A stretch of 64,000 nucleotides of DNA, taken from Chamaecrista fasciculata. Its lineage: Eukaryota; Streptophyta; Magnoliopsida; Fabales; Fabaceae. A model generated the notes under the pieces. That model did not search any database. It saw only the letters and a list, made by a program, of their open reading frames with translations, and was not told where the DNA came from. This document shows positions 23,747 to 35,689 of this stretch, in pieces; position 1 is the first letter of the stretch; each line of letters starts with the position of its first letter. Location of the stretch: positions 1 through 64,000 of the forward strand of contig QANZ01005615.1 in the NCBI GenBank assembly GCA_003254925.1, in the 5' to 3' direction. The translations under genes and the position numbers were made by a program.

Positions 23747-24182
23747 TGTTGGGCATAAAAACAATACCCCAGCAGAGAATTAAAATAGAGAAACAAGATG
23801 GAATAATACTACGATCTCAACACAAGAGAAATTAACGTGGGAAATCCAAACCGGGAAAAAAACCCACGACCGTTGCCAAAAGACAACTAGAGAAAATACT
23901 ATGTGAAAATTATTACATCACACATCTTCTCTCAACCCTCACACCAAGTACACTCACACTCTCTCAAAGCAACTATTTGACTACACCTCCCACACTCTAA
24001 CAACAAGAGGACAACTCTCAAATTAAATACAAGAGAGGGAAGAATTTATAAGTCTAATACAATGCTTAAAGTGTATTGACTTGGTGTACTTAGAAAACAA
24101 ACCCAAGGCCCCTATTTATATTGTTGAGACCCTCCCACATGCTTTACTCCAAGCGATGTGGGACTTTTAAGCAATCCCAACA
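23747..24182 (-). mobile_element. solo LTR (Copia-like) with 5-bp duplication
   Basis: The unit starts TGTTGGGCATAA and ends AATCCCAACA, giving TG...CA ends with short inverted termini. It is flanked by the perfect 5-bp repeat AGTAA (23742-23746 and 24183-24187). No internal region or second LTR is present, so it is a solo LTR left by recombination. On the - strand it carries GTCCCACATCG (24164-24154) and TATAAATA (24120-24113), so the promoter reads on that strand. The ACGTGGGAAA...CCCACG block resembles that of many plant Copia LTRs; the family call is an inference. Confidence 0.85.
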
Positions 24183-24602
24183 AGTAACTATATATATATA
24201 TATATATATATGAAAAAGAAAAACAAGATATAATAATATATGATGTTGAAACTTTTTCCTATAGGTTGTTTTCGAAAAGCAAATGATGGTACAATTTCTT
24301 TCGACTGAGAAAAGAGGAAGCAACGGTCTACTTTTTGCTTGATTGGTGGTCTTTGTGCCCATCGATTATATCTCTTTAAAAAGCAAAATCACTTTCTTTT
24401 ATTCTAAACTTGGAAAAGGAAGGCCATAAAAGGAGGTGGGGTTATGAAGAAAAGGTTGAGAGACGCATCAAAGTCTACTTGCTTTGAGTGCAAGAAGCTA
24501 CCAAAAACTTTTTAGCATATAGCTAGCTAGCTACACAAACATATATATATATATATATGCCTCTCCATTCTCCAATCTCAATTCTCATCACTTTATATAT
24601 AT

Positions 24603-25373
24603 ATGGTCAAACTACAAATTTAGTCCCATATCTTTTTTCATTCTCAATTTGGTTCTATATTTTTTTTGGGTAAATTACACTTTGGTATCCTGTGGTTTGA
24701 CCCTATTTCACTTTGGTACCCTGTGGTTTGAAACCTGACACTTTGGTATCCTGTGATATTCTCCATTAACACTTTGGTACCCTTTGGAGCTATTTTGTAA
24801 TTTTAATCATAACAAATTTTGCAAAAATTACATATTGACCCCAATTTTTTTTAAAGTTTTCATTTTAGTCCCTAGATAATATGTATCGACCTATTTGTAA
24901 TTTTTTGAAATTTTTTTGGGGTCAACGTGTAATTTTTTCAAAATTTGTTATGGTTAAAATTACAAAATAACTCCAAAGGGTACCAAAGTGTTAATGGAGA
25001 ATACCACAGGGTACCAAAGTGTCAGGTTTTAAACCATAGGGTACCAAAGTGAAATAGGGTCAAACCACAGGGTACCAAAGTGTAATTTACCCCTTTTTTT
25101 TTGTTGCACTTTTGGTTCCATATCTTTACAAAAGGGTTAACCGTTAGCTCCACATGGCCTAAAGATATGAGACTAATTCTGCATTTGATCTAAATATATG
25201 AGATCAATTTTATACTTAATCCAAAGATATGAGACCAAATCTGTAAAAAAAAATATATGAGACCAAATTAAGACCTGAGCCAAAGATATGGGACTAAAAG
25301 TGCAACAAAAAAAAGATACATGATCAAATTAGAGATTGAGCAAAAAATATAAGACCAAATTTACACTTTGCCC
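24603..25373. mobile_element. foldback MITE interrupted by a second MITE
   Basis: The outer element has the left arm ACAAATTTAGTCCCATATCT and right arm AGACCAAATTTACACTTTG, the 'CATATCTTTTG' family also seen at 6822-7250 and 55082-55500. Its left arm is split after GGTTCTATATTTTTTT and resumes at TTTTTTTTTGTTGCACTTTT. A different MITE (24668-25093) sits between. Confidence 0.75.
24668..25093. mobile_element. foldback MITE, 'GGTAAATTACACTTTGGTA' family, nested
   Basis: It begins GGGTAAATTACACTTTGGTA and ends TACCAAAGTGTAATTTACCC, perfectly inverted over 20 bp. The interior is a long hairpin including CCTGTGGTTTGACCCTATTT and its inverse. It is inserted in a T-run of the outer element. A second copy with a clear 9-bp duplication lies at 59369-59739. 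Confidence 0.85.
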
Positions 25374-27784
25374 TATATTTTCTTTTCCTCTTCCCAGCTG
25401 TGACTGATTTGTTGTTATTTGTGTTTGCTTAAAGTTTGACCTTTGCTGACATGATTATGCTACCTCTCTCTTTCTCTATATATATGTATATAATATTTTT
25501 TGAATTTAGTATATATATGATACACACACACATGGATTTATATATGTGTGTGCATCAAAAAAACCAAAGCTTGGTGGGGGTGTGGCTTGCAGTAGTTAAA
25601 AGTGTTATGGGACCTTTTGCCTCATTATATTCCTCAATTAGCCTTTGTGTGGGTTACCCTTTTTAATTATTTGTCATCTATTTGATCATATCAAGTTTTG
25701 AACTTGTGATGAGTATTATTGCGTTTTTCTTCTTCCCTTCCATGATTTTGATTACGTTAATGGACCAAACCTATCGATGAAACCAAAACTTAAATAAAAA
25801 TTTTATTGTTATGAATTATACGAGTAAGTAGTGTTTAAGTCAATTTAATTATGTGACATGCATGAAGAATTTCTGTGGATTATTGAAACAAATTTGACAT
25901 ATATATATATAGTTCAAAATTTCAAATTTGTAAAATATGAACTAAAATAGTAAAGAGCAAAAATTTTATATTTGAATAAACTAACAATTCATTCTTTAAA
26001 AGATCGTCGAGTTAACAACTCGGTCCTTAAAAGATTGAAATACCTAGTGTAGTCCATGAAAAATTAACACTCTTTAGTCACCGAAAGATTGATATAGTAT
26101 ACTAATTAATTAGTCCACAAAAATTGAAAATGACTAACATATATATTTTTAGTTTTGATCTTTCAATGTCTAAACTATATATATATTTTTAATTGTTTTA
26201 GGGATTGAGTTGTCAATTCAGTAATTTGTTAGAGATCGAATTATTAATTTACTCCTTAATTTATATTTTATGCATGCATCTCTTGATAATAATAGCTCGA
26301 AGACTAATTATAAGTATAGTTTCCTAAATTCTCTACTGATTAGGCCTCTAAATCGTATTAATATATCACTAGTTTTCTGACCTATAATCACTAATTTTAA
26401 TAATAATTAGCTCGAGTCCTATATCAAAATCACCCCACGTAATTCAAGCAGAGAGACTCTATATCTTCTACTACTAAGTAACTAGGATAACTAAAAAAGT
26501 GGTCTCCTTTACAAATTGTTCTTGTTAAAGTATCTTCTACACAAATTCTTTGTAAATTATTCTTGTTAGCTTTCCCTAATAAATTCTTCGGTGAAAAAAG
26601 TAAGGTCTTATTAAGATTTTATTAATTTATCATTTTTAAAAAAAAAAAAATATTTCAAATTCTTTCTAGAGATGGAATTAAAAAAGGAAACGTTAGTTTC
26701 ACCTAGATCTACAAATTTTGAATCTGGGAATCTCATCACATATATGAACTACTTTTGCTTTTTCATATGGCCAAGATTTTCTGATCGTTTGATTCCTTTT
26801 TCTTGGGTAGAAGGAGGATCCTTGAAATGGAATCAATAGTCGATCGATGCAAGTATTCATTAATAGTGCGTCCTTGATCAATCATGATGGTTTTCTCTAT
26901 TATTGGTGGGGATGGTATTATATGCCAATAAATTTTGAATTTTTTTTTTCTCCCGTGAAGGAAATTAACCAAAACAAACATAAATTAAAGCAACAAAACT
27001 TTTTGATAATCATGCTATAAGGTAAAATGATTCAGAGAGAGAAAGTGATCGAGATGATAGAAATCTTGAATTTAAGGCCGAGGGAATGAATTATAAGTAA
27101 AATGGCGGAAAAGAGAAATATAGAAGCCAAAAGGAGGACTCACAAAAGTATTACCTAAGCTGATGGAATCACTTAAAAGTCTTTTATTAAGTGGAGAAAA
27201 TAATTACGGCATCATGCTTAATTATGATATGGAAAAGTCTAATTAGTGTATATATATAGTAATATTATATAGAGTAAATTAGCACTTCGATCCTTGAAAA
27301 ATTATTGAACTGACAATTCAGTCCCTAAAATATTAAAATACATACACAACTTAATTTTTGAAAGACTAAAACAAAATATTTATTATATTAGTTCTTTTCA
27401 TGAACTAGGTAGTATTTTGTTTTAATCTTTTTATCATTGTATAAAATATCATGGTATAAGATATTTGCATTATTTGTGTTTTTATTTAAAAATAATATTT
27501 GATATTCTATTAATGTTAATAATCCCTCAAAATTAACATCATTATCTTCATCTTTTTAAATTTTTTTTCTAATTATTAGTATGTTTAGAATATCTAATAT
27601 AAGGCGCATAAAATATATATATAATAAATTAACAAGAAAAAAATTTAAAAAGAAAAATAACGAACACCCATAAAATTATACCTTCTATTTTTAGTTTATT
27701 ATTATTATTTTTTAATTTATTAAAAAGAAAAAAAATTATTAAAATTATACCTTCTTATTATTTCAATTATTATTATTATTTCTT
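25374..27784. other. intergenic; one foldback copy, otherwise nothing recognised
   Basis: From 25976 to 26261 there is a copy of the 'GACAATTCAGT' foldback family (AACAATTCATTCTTTAAAAG ... AATTATTAATTTACTCC), and part of another at about 27270-27440. The rest is AT-rich with no supported gene. Confidence 0.5.
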
Positions 27785-28800
27785 GAGCATTTAATCTTTC
27801 ATTGTGTTTGGGCTAGACAAGCTTGATTATGTTGCCCTTTGGGGTTGAGATATGATTTTAGATCTATTAGTAGAATTGAAGCTCGGTTGAGTGAGGTCTT
27901 TCTTTGCTCTAACAATAGTGATTTTATGGTGGTTTTGGTGTCTATTATGAGCTGGGAAATTTGGAAGATTAGATGTCGCTATGTTTTTTACAAGATTAAT
28001 CCTGATCCTATTCTTGCAGGGAATAGAGCTGTGTCTTCATTATCTGAATTTTGGTCTGCAAATGGGTGGTCCTATGATGAAACTTTGGAGAATAGTGGGG
28101 GATCTCAAGGTAATCAGGATGCTCTATGGAAGGCTCCTTGTACAGGTATGTTTAAAGTTAATGTTGATGGGGCTCCGAATCAAAATTGTAATTCTGGTGG
28201 TGTTGGGGTGATTGTTAGGGATGATAGGGGTGATATTGTTAAATGTGTTAATGCCCTTGTTAAAGCTTTTACTGTTTGTATGGCCAAAGTTTTGGCCTTG
28301 AGAAAAGGGTTGCATGTGGTCTGTGATTTAAATATACAGGAAGTGTGTATTAAATCTGATTGCAAAAATCTGGTTGACTGCTTCAATGGGAATTGTGGTA
28401 TTTCGGATTGGCATTGTGCAGGTTTGCTTCATGAGGTGAGATCTCTGCCTTCTTCTATGCACTCTTTGCAGGTGGTTTGGGTGCCTAGATCTTCTAATAA
28501 AGCGGCTGATTGACTCGCTAAGGCTGTGATTTGTGGGTTGTGCTGCTCTGCTTGAGTCAATGGACCTCCAACCCATTTTTTGAAGATTGTTCGTTATGAT
28601 GCTAGAGATAGGAATGGGATTGGGTGATGTTTATAGAGTTTGGGGTTTGTTTCGTTTAATGTTCTTATCTTTCAACTTTATGTTTTTGTCGCTTTGGGAT
28701 ATTTTTTTACTACTTTCTTGTTCATGTTTTGTATTGTGGTGTTATTTTGCTGGTTTTATTGAATTTCTTTCGGCAAAAGAAAAACGAGTAGAAAACAAGA
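27785..28800 (+). pseudogene. LINE-type RNase H fragment (retrotransposon C-terminus)
   Basis: The reading frame from 27785 shows a reverse-transcriptase-associated zinc-binding tail (EHLIFHCVWARQA) and then a plant LINE RNase H domain: FKVNVDGAPN (first catalytic Asp region), GVGVIVRDDRG, CIKSDCKNLVDC and VWVPRSSNKAAD. Two in-frame TGA codons, at 27824 and 28511, break it; the second precedes LAK, where the family has an uninterrupted ADxLAK. The 3' part to about 28800 matches the usual LINE tail with TTGAATTTCTTTCGGC and an A-rich end. It is a 5'-truncated, non-functional insertion. Confidence 0.8.
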
Positions 28801-29265
28801 TCGAATGAATAGAAGAGCAAAGATTCAAGGTAAAAAATATCTAGTTGTTAAGTAAAATGAGATTAACAAGTTAATTATTAAATGTTGGAGAATGAAACGT
28901 AGGCAAGTTTTCAAAATGTATGACTATGAAAATATGAGTAATGATGGGTTTGAGGAAAGTTGGTGAGGAGGCCATGCAATGAGTGACATAAACAATGAAT
29001 GGGGTGACGTATAATTAATAATTATGAGTTGTTAATTACAAGTCAAACAAAAGCTTGCATTTTGTATTCTTTACAGACACTGCTTGTGCCAACATGCTTT
29101 TCTTGACCTTTCCAACTTTAATTAGTTTTACTCCCTCACTCAATTAATCTTCCTAGTAAGTAATAATCGTCTTCCCTCCACTGTTAATAATTATTAATCT
29201 TCGCAGGTATTCTCGCTTAGCCACCTATGCATATATAGGCTCACATGCCCAATTCAACAATTTTT
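28801..29265. other. intergenic, nothing recognised
   Basis: AT-rich DNA between the LINE fragment and a SINE. No coding or RNA feature is supported. Confidence 0.4.
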
Positions 29266-29465
29266 TTCTGAGTCTTTTTTTATTTTGGTTGTTTAAAGTA
29301 TCTCTCGGTTTGACAGACTAAAGACTAATTCTTCGTGGATTTGAAATTTATTTAAGGGTCTGTCGCTAGCTAATTGGTTGCTACATATACAAGGCAAGAT
29401 TCGAACCCCCGACACTTGTTTAAGTGACATAGTGAGCTGATCACTAGACCAACCAAACTTGATTA
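29266..29465 (-). mobile_element. tRNA-derived SINE
   Basis: Read on the - strand: GGTTGGTCTAGTGATCAGC (A-box region), then GGGTTCGAATC (B box), then a body with GCAACCAATTAGCTAGC and TTAAATAAATTTCAAATCC, and an A-rich end near 29275. This order is that of a common rosid SINE family. Ends are approximate. Confidence 0.7.
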
Positions 29466-29528
29466 TTATTTTTTTTATTTTTGAAAGTTTCAGTTGAGTT
29501 TGGATATAAAACTAAAAGGAAAAATATA

Positions 29529-30051
29529 GGCAAAGGGTCATTTTGGTCCTAAATGTATGTCTTAATGTTCATTTTGGTCTTTTATACTTCAAAATGTTCA
29601 AATTGGTCCTAAATGATGGCAAAATATTTTATTTTTAGTCTCAAACTATTGAATTTAATCATATTTTTCTCGTCTCCCATTTCAAGTTCAAAGGACTTTT
29701 TAAAATTAACTCATAATTCTGAACTCGTCGCATTCGAACTTGAAACGAGAGAGAGATATGATCAATTTTGCTTGTTTGACTATGAAACGAGTGATCCACT
29801 TTCAGGACCAATTTGTCATCATTTACTAACAGTTCCAATTAGATAGAGAATGTATTCTTTGAGAACAATACTAACTCTGAATTTGTCATGTTCAAACTTG
29901 AAATGAGAGAAATATGATCATATTCAATATATAGTTTGGAACCAAAATGAAACATTTTGCCAACATTTAGGACTAATTTGAACATTTTGAAACATAAAGG
30001 ACCAAAATGAACATTAAGACATACGTTTAGGACCAAAATGACCCTTTGACC
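29529..30051. mobile_element. foldback MITE, 'TCATTTTGGTCCTAAAT' family, with 9-bp duplication
   Basis: It begins GGCAAAGGGTCATTTTGGTC and ends GACCAAAATGACCCTTTGACC in inverted order. It is flanked by a perfect 9-bp direct repeat, AAAAATATA (29520-29528 and 30052-30060). Same family as 22530-23046. Confidence 0.85.
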
Positions 30052-30724
30052 AAAAATATATATAGCTTTGGAGTTTTTGAGATAACTCTTTCTCACTACA
30101 ATTGTTTTTAGAAAAAAAAAACCAAAAAAGTAAACTATCATTAAGAGGGTCAAAAAGGATATAATGCAAGTATACGACTATGCTAAATGTTTAAGCATTT
30201 GTTAAAAAAGTTTTGGCCTTTTTTACTTATATCTTAAATTTAATCATTATTTTTTAATTATGTCTATCCTATTATATATGATTTTGAGATTTATAGTTAG
30301 TCTCTCAAAAGCATATATAATTCTCTATTTTTATATATAAATTAATAACTGTCCATAAATAAAAAAAAATACATATATAATAAAACTTTTCAATCATTTG
30401 ATCTAATTCTATAACTTCTTATATACTTTTTATAACTTTAAAATATTTTATTATTTAAATGACTTTTCACTAAAATAATCCCTTTTATATTTTTTTTCAT
30501 TTTATATATTTACTTAAATAATTTCACTTCAATCATTTTTTAAATCTTGCATTTTGTATATTTTGGTTTAATTATGATCATTATGTAAAAGAATGGAGTC
30601 ATCCGAAAATAAAGTAAGGAAAATGCTCTAAGGAGTTAATCTATCAATTAAGAGTATTAGTTAATCCTAATGATAGGTAAATTATAAATTGAGAATAAGA
30701 CAAATATCCAAGTCTTAAAAGTTA

Positions 30725-31545
30725 GGCAAAAGCATTGTTAGTATCCTTGACGTATGAGGTTATTTTTAGTTATAGCCTCAACGTATATTTCATCAACTAT
30801 GGTATTATACCCCAACCCTTAATTTATTGCATAATAGTCCAGAATGTTTGTCATTTTTAATAAACAAATCCTTAGAAGTCATTAACGTACATCCCTCTTT
30901 CTCTTACCCTAAAACATCACCACCACACTTCATCGTCGTCGTTCACTCTATCCTCGTTTCTGTCAACATGGTCCTTCTCGTCATCGTCCTCAGCTTCCCG
31001 GACTCTCCTAAATTACGTTATTCTCATCCTTTTTCCTTCCCTTACAATTGCATTTTTCACTCATCTTCTCTATTTTATCTCTCTCTCCAAAGGGGTTTTA
31101 AAATTACTTTACTTCTCAGTTCTGGCGACCACGACGACACTGCCACTGGAGATTGTGTGTCAATGCCGAGAGGTGGAGCTATTGGTATTTCTGCTCGATT
31201 TCTCTGTATTCACGGCTCATGAAAAGTTTGTTTGTAGTTGCCAGAACTGTGAAAAACAGAGAGGATAGGTTTTCAGGTTTCTCAATTGCAGGGACCAGTA
31301 CGTTAGAGATGACAAACATTCTGGATTGTTCTGTAATTAGTTAGGGACTCGTGTGAAAGAAAAATCTTGAGAAAATTAAGAATTTCTAAATAATGAAAAC
31401 TTAAGGACTTTAAAACAAAAAATATGTTGTGTTGGGATATAATTGACTCAAATATAAAACGTTGGGGGGTATAAATGACAAAAAAAAATACGCTGGAGGT
31501 ATAATTGAAAATAATTTCATATATTAGAGGTACGAACAATAGAAA
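30725..31545. mobile_element. long foldback element with unique core
   Basis: The left arm starts GGCAAAAGCATTGTTAGTAT. The arms remain inverted well inward: CCAGAATGTTTGTCAT at left and GACAAACATTCTGGA at right, then AACGTAC at left and GTACGTTAG at right. Between about 30895 and 31285 lies a non-inverted, GC-richer core with runs of CATCGTCGTCGTTC and GGCGACCACGACGAC and a possible acceptor TTTCTCAATTGCAG. The right terminus is degraded. The core may be a captured host fragment (inference). Confidence 0.55.
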
Positions 31546-32443
31546 TTAACTTTATCTAAGTTTTATCTTACAAAAACCTATGCATTTTTTTAAGAATTTG
31601 GACAAGGTAAGAGTATATGATACAGTAGGGACGAATTGTAATTCAGATAGTACAAAATTAAGCGAATATCAAACTCATTCTCATATCTAGTTTCATTCTT
31701 TACCATTTGTTATTCGGTGTCGCTCTTATTTGGTGACTTTGCAGTCATTGCAAGTTTGTCACTTTGCTCATGTAATTTTTTATATATTTATTATAAATTA
31801 ACCAATGAAAATAAACATGATGAAATTTTGTACGCACTTCGTTATAATAAATATATAAACTAGAAATCTTACATAATTAATTATAGATAAAATCATAGAA
31901 AATAATACATGTGAATTTTGTAATTTGAAAATTTTGTTCTGTATCTATGTCGTATTAGTATTTCAATTATTTGGCCAAGTGTCACTGTAGGAAGGGTCGA
32001 AGAAAAGAAAGTAATCTGCCAAGTGTCAGAACCATGTGGAGTGTCATTAATGAAAAAGTGTAGTGTAGCATAAGAGTAGTATGAGTATCAATTCAATTAA
32101 TTCAATTAATTTTGTATAAAACAAAAAATGACAGAAATAACGAAAATAAGAAAATATATATAAAAAAAATACTTAGTTACATAATCTTTAATCTTTATTG
32201 ATTTCAAATTTTAAAATCTTCCAAAAATCATTACTTTAAAATTTTAAAATAATTAAAAAATTGAACTTATTTTTTTTTCATCTATGTTTAATTTTAACAT
32301 ATAAAGAAAAATAAAATAATAACATTTCAACAAATTAAAATGAAATTTCGTTTTATTTTTGTTTTCTAGGCAAGGGTACAATTATTTGAGATGGACAAGA
32401 GAGAGATGTTGGCCAAAATCTCAAATTTATTCCTTATGAATGG
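31546..32443. other. intergenic, nothing recognised
   Basis: AT-rich sequence without a supported gene or bounded repeat. Confidence 0.4.
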
Positions 32444-32935
32444 AGTAAATTTCAAATTGATCTCTTATATTTCGTTTTTTTCAAAATAGTCCTACATATT
32501 TATATAATTTCTTATATTGGTCTCAAACCTACTTTTGATATACGATTTTACTTTATTTGTTAACATTGTCGATGACTAGGTAGGAAAAAAACTCTTCAAG
32601 AGTTAACACATAGTTTCAAACTTGAAACAAGAGAGATTCGACCATCTTCGCTTGTTTGACTGTAAAACAAATTATTCACTTTCGAGATTGAATTTTAAAA
32701 CTCATTTGTTAACAACCCCAAAATATTTATCAAAAGAAACTCATAACTTCAAAATCATCGTATTCAAACTTGAAACTAGAGAAATATGATCATGTTTAGT
32801 ATTTTTTAGACCAATTTAAGAAATTATAGAAATATGCAGAATCAATATGTAATAAATGAAAACTAAAGGATCAATTTGAAATATTTCGTACATATGAAGG
32901 ACCAATATGAAGTTTTGGGCGAGAGATGTTTGGTA
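32444..32935. mobile_element. decayed foldback element related to 22530-23046
   Basis: The left arm (AATTTCAAATTGATCTCTTA) and right arm (AAGGATCAATTTGAAAT) are inverted, with inner CAAACTTGAAAC blocks as in the 'TCATTTTGGTCC' family. Ends are approximate. Confidence 0.5.
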
Positions 32936-33354
32936 TTTGGATGTGGGGATTGAAGAAACGTGAAGTGGTGAACACAACACAACATACACTGAATTGTAAT
33001 AAATGCAGAAAGTTGAAAGTTGAACTCCAAACTTCAAACATATTCTCTCTCCTCTCTGTGCTTTGAAAGATCAAACTTTCACTTTTTAAATTTCTCGGTC
33101 GCTGGAAAAGGAAAGGACTAAATTTCACGCGTCAGCTTTTTCCCTTTAATTTGTCTCGCACCTCCAACCTCATTCTTTCACAATTTAAATATCGTAAACA
33201 TTCGGATTTTTTAAATATTTTCTAAATTACTCCTTCCGGGACATGATATCTGCTTTAGTTTTGTGAGGACACAGAGACAAAAAAAAAATAATTATTAAAA
33301 GAGTATTGATTAATAAATTACATTTGAAATCTTTATATAATTGTTAAAAGAGTA

Positions 33355-33615
33355 AAGGTAAATTTAGTCTTATATCTTTTGCTCAATTGTCAATTTTGTC
33401 ATGTTTTTTTTGTTACAGTTTTGGTCTCATTTATTTGGATCAGGTGTAGAATTGGTTTTATATCATTATAAAATCTTTCACCATTAGTTTTACCTAACCC
33501 AAAAACATGAGACCAATTCTACAATTCGATTAAAAGATATGAGACCAAGTTTGGACATTTTGAAAAATATGAAACCAAAAACGCAAAATATGAGACCAAA
33601 TTTATACTTTGGCAT
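33355..33615. mobile_element. foldback MITE, 'CATATCTTTTGCTC' family
   Basis: The left arm GGTAAATTTAGTCTTATATC and right arm ATGAGACCAAATTTATACTT are inverted. Same family as 6822-7250. No duplication resolved. Confidence 0.6.
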
Positions 33616-34030
33616 CGTTAAAAAGTATTTTATATTGATAATAAGGCAAGATCTACACATCTAAAGATAGAGTTTATGTGAACATGGAATTTTGCGAATG
33701 AGTTTTGATAAACAGATTAAAAAATTTATTTTAAAATCATGAGGCTTAAAATAAATTAATTTTGTATTTAGTATATGAATTAGAATTATTCAAATAATGA
33801 ATTAATCTTGTAAATCTATTTTTATGTTCACCTAAGTGGGTGAAAATACTCTAATTTTATAGGATGAGATTATTTTATTTTAAATAAATTAATTAAATTA
33901 CTATTATAAAATATAGTTAATTATTTTAAAGCATTTTATTATTTTGAGAATTATCTCAATTATGTTTTAAATTAAAATTTTTAATGATATTATTAATGTT
34001 ACTTGTAAATTATAATTATAATATAATTAA

Positions 34031-34372
34031 GGGAAAAATACATTTTTAGTCCTATAACTTTTGTTAAGGTCTCAATTCGGTCTCGTATTGCACTTTTGAT
34101 CTCATATCTTTAGGTTAGGTAACAAAATTAGTCTCATGTCTTGGCCAGGTTTTAGAATTGATTTCACATCTTTGCAAAAGGTTCCATATTATGGAAATGA
34201 CGGTGAAACTTTTTACAAAGATATGAGACCAAATCTGTAACAAAAAAATAAATAGGATCAATTATGTACATGACCAATAGATATGAAATCAAAAGTATAA
34301 AAAAAATATACGAGACTAAAATTGAGACTTGAATAAAAGATATAAAACAAAAAATATACTTTGATCAAATAG
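34031..34372. mobile_element. foldback MITE, 'CATATCTTTTGCTC' family
   Basis: The left arm (ATACATTTTTAGTCCTATAA) and right arm (AAAACAAAAAATATACTTTG) are imperfectly inverted, and inner blocks GTCTCATGTC / GATATGAGACC are as in the sister copies. Confidence 0.6.
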
Positions 34373-34401
34373 TTTATGCAAGCTTACAATTATAAATATT
34401 A

Positions 34402-34744
34402 GACAAAAGTACTAATTTCGTCCGCAAACTTTACACCAACTGTCAATTTCGTCCTCAATCTTTTTCTTCTGTCAATTTCATCCCCAAGGTTTCACATTTT
34501 TGTCAATTTTATCCTTTGACTAACCTCTTTCAATAAATTAACGACAGACTACATCATGTTTTTCAATATGAGTTAGGATTTGAGTTTCTTTTTCTATCAA
34601 TTTTACATTATATATCATTAGCGATGTAGATTTTGTCGATAATATTTGGATAAAGTAAGAGCAAATGATAAAATTAATCAAAATGTGAAACATTGGGTAC
34701 AAAATTAATAAAAAAAATTGTGGACGAAATTAGTAACTTTTGTC
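34402..34744. mobile_element. foldback MITE, 'GTCAATTTCGTCC' family, perfect 9-bp duplication
   Basis: It begins GACAAAAGTACTAATTTCGT and ends ACGAAATTAGTAACTTTTGTC. It is flanked by the perfect 9-bp repeat TAAATATTA (34393-34401 and 34745-34753). Related to 11792-12140 and 44121-44647. Confidence 0.85.
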
Positions 34745-34753
34745 TAAATATTA

Positions 34754-35689
34754 TTGACTCTATTTTCTCCTTTTGAAATAAGAGTGAGAATTTTATGTAC
34801 AAAGTATAAAAAGAAAGCATTGAGCAATTGAAAGCTTTATAAGACAAGGGTATACTATAGTACAACTCTGGATATATAGAAATGTTAGAAGCCCCACTTA
34901 ATTTTGTGGACAGTATTAGATCTAAATAAAGATTTAAAAAGGGCACAGTAAAAGACTAAAAGTGATGTCTCCTAAAAACCCTCCTTCAAAATTTCCGAGG
35001 TGTTTCCATCTAAAATCTCAGGTATATTTTTGCACAGCAATTCGAGACTCTAGTATCTCTTCCAAAAAATTGGTATCAAATGGTGACATTAAAAATACAC
35101 ACTTAAACTTATCTTATAGTTTAAATATTAAAAACACCTGATTTTACTATTTATTTGTTTACTTACTTACTATTTTTTTATTGTCACATCAAAATTACTC
35201 CTACACTTTATGTACATTTTATATTGTATTATAATTATAATATCTTCTATTCTGCTCTATTCATTTTAAATGACAACTCGGAAAGTACATTATTATAATA
35301 TTTTATACAATTCAATTTCTAAAATCAACGTGCGTGTTAACTGGATATATAATTGAAGCGTCAACAACAATAATAGTTTCCCAATCGATTACCAACTTGA
35401 CATTAATGCACAATGCGTAGTTTGATGAGCTATATAAATTGAAGGTTGAATGTTCAAATTAGTCTTACATTTTTCTCACAAATTTTATTTTGGTCATTTA
35501 TCTTTTAAAATATTTAAATTGATTCAATATATTCTCGTAATGATTCACTTTGATCTCAAATTATTGAGTATAGTTATACCTATATCGTTTTAAGTTTGAG
35601 TACGATGAGTTCAGAGTTACTTGCTTTTGGCAAGTACTTCTTTATCCAATTATATTGTGGTCATCATCAAACAAAGTCAAATTAAGTTT
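34754..35689. other. intergenic; left part of a foldback element next to the LTR element
   Basis: No gene is visible. From about 35455 to 35689 there is one arm of the 'TCATTTTGGTCC' family (AGTTTGAGTACGATGAGTTC, ACAAAGTCAAATTAAG). It stops exactly where the LTR element begins and does not resume beyond 40490. Confidence 0.55.

Noticed and set aside
24154-24164. USE-like motif taken as a second snRNA gene
   Set aside because: No snRNA body follows on the - strand after the TATA box; the motif belongs to the solo LTR.
14202-24600. A conserved microRNA gene in the gene-poor stretch
   Set aside because: I looked by eye for common plant miRNA sequences (such as miR156, 159, 166, 172, 319, 390, 396) on both strands and saw none; a computed search would be needed to exclude this fully.
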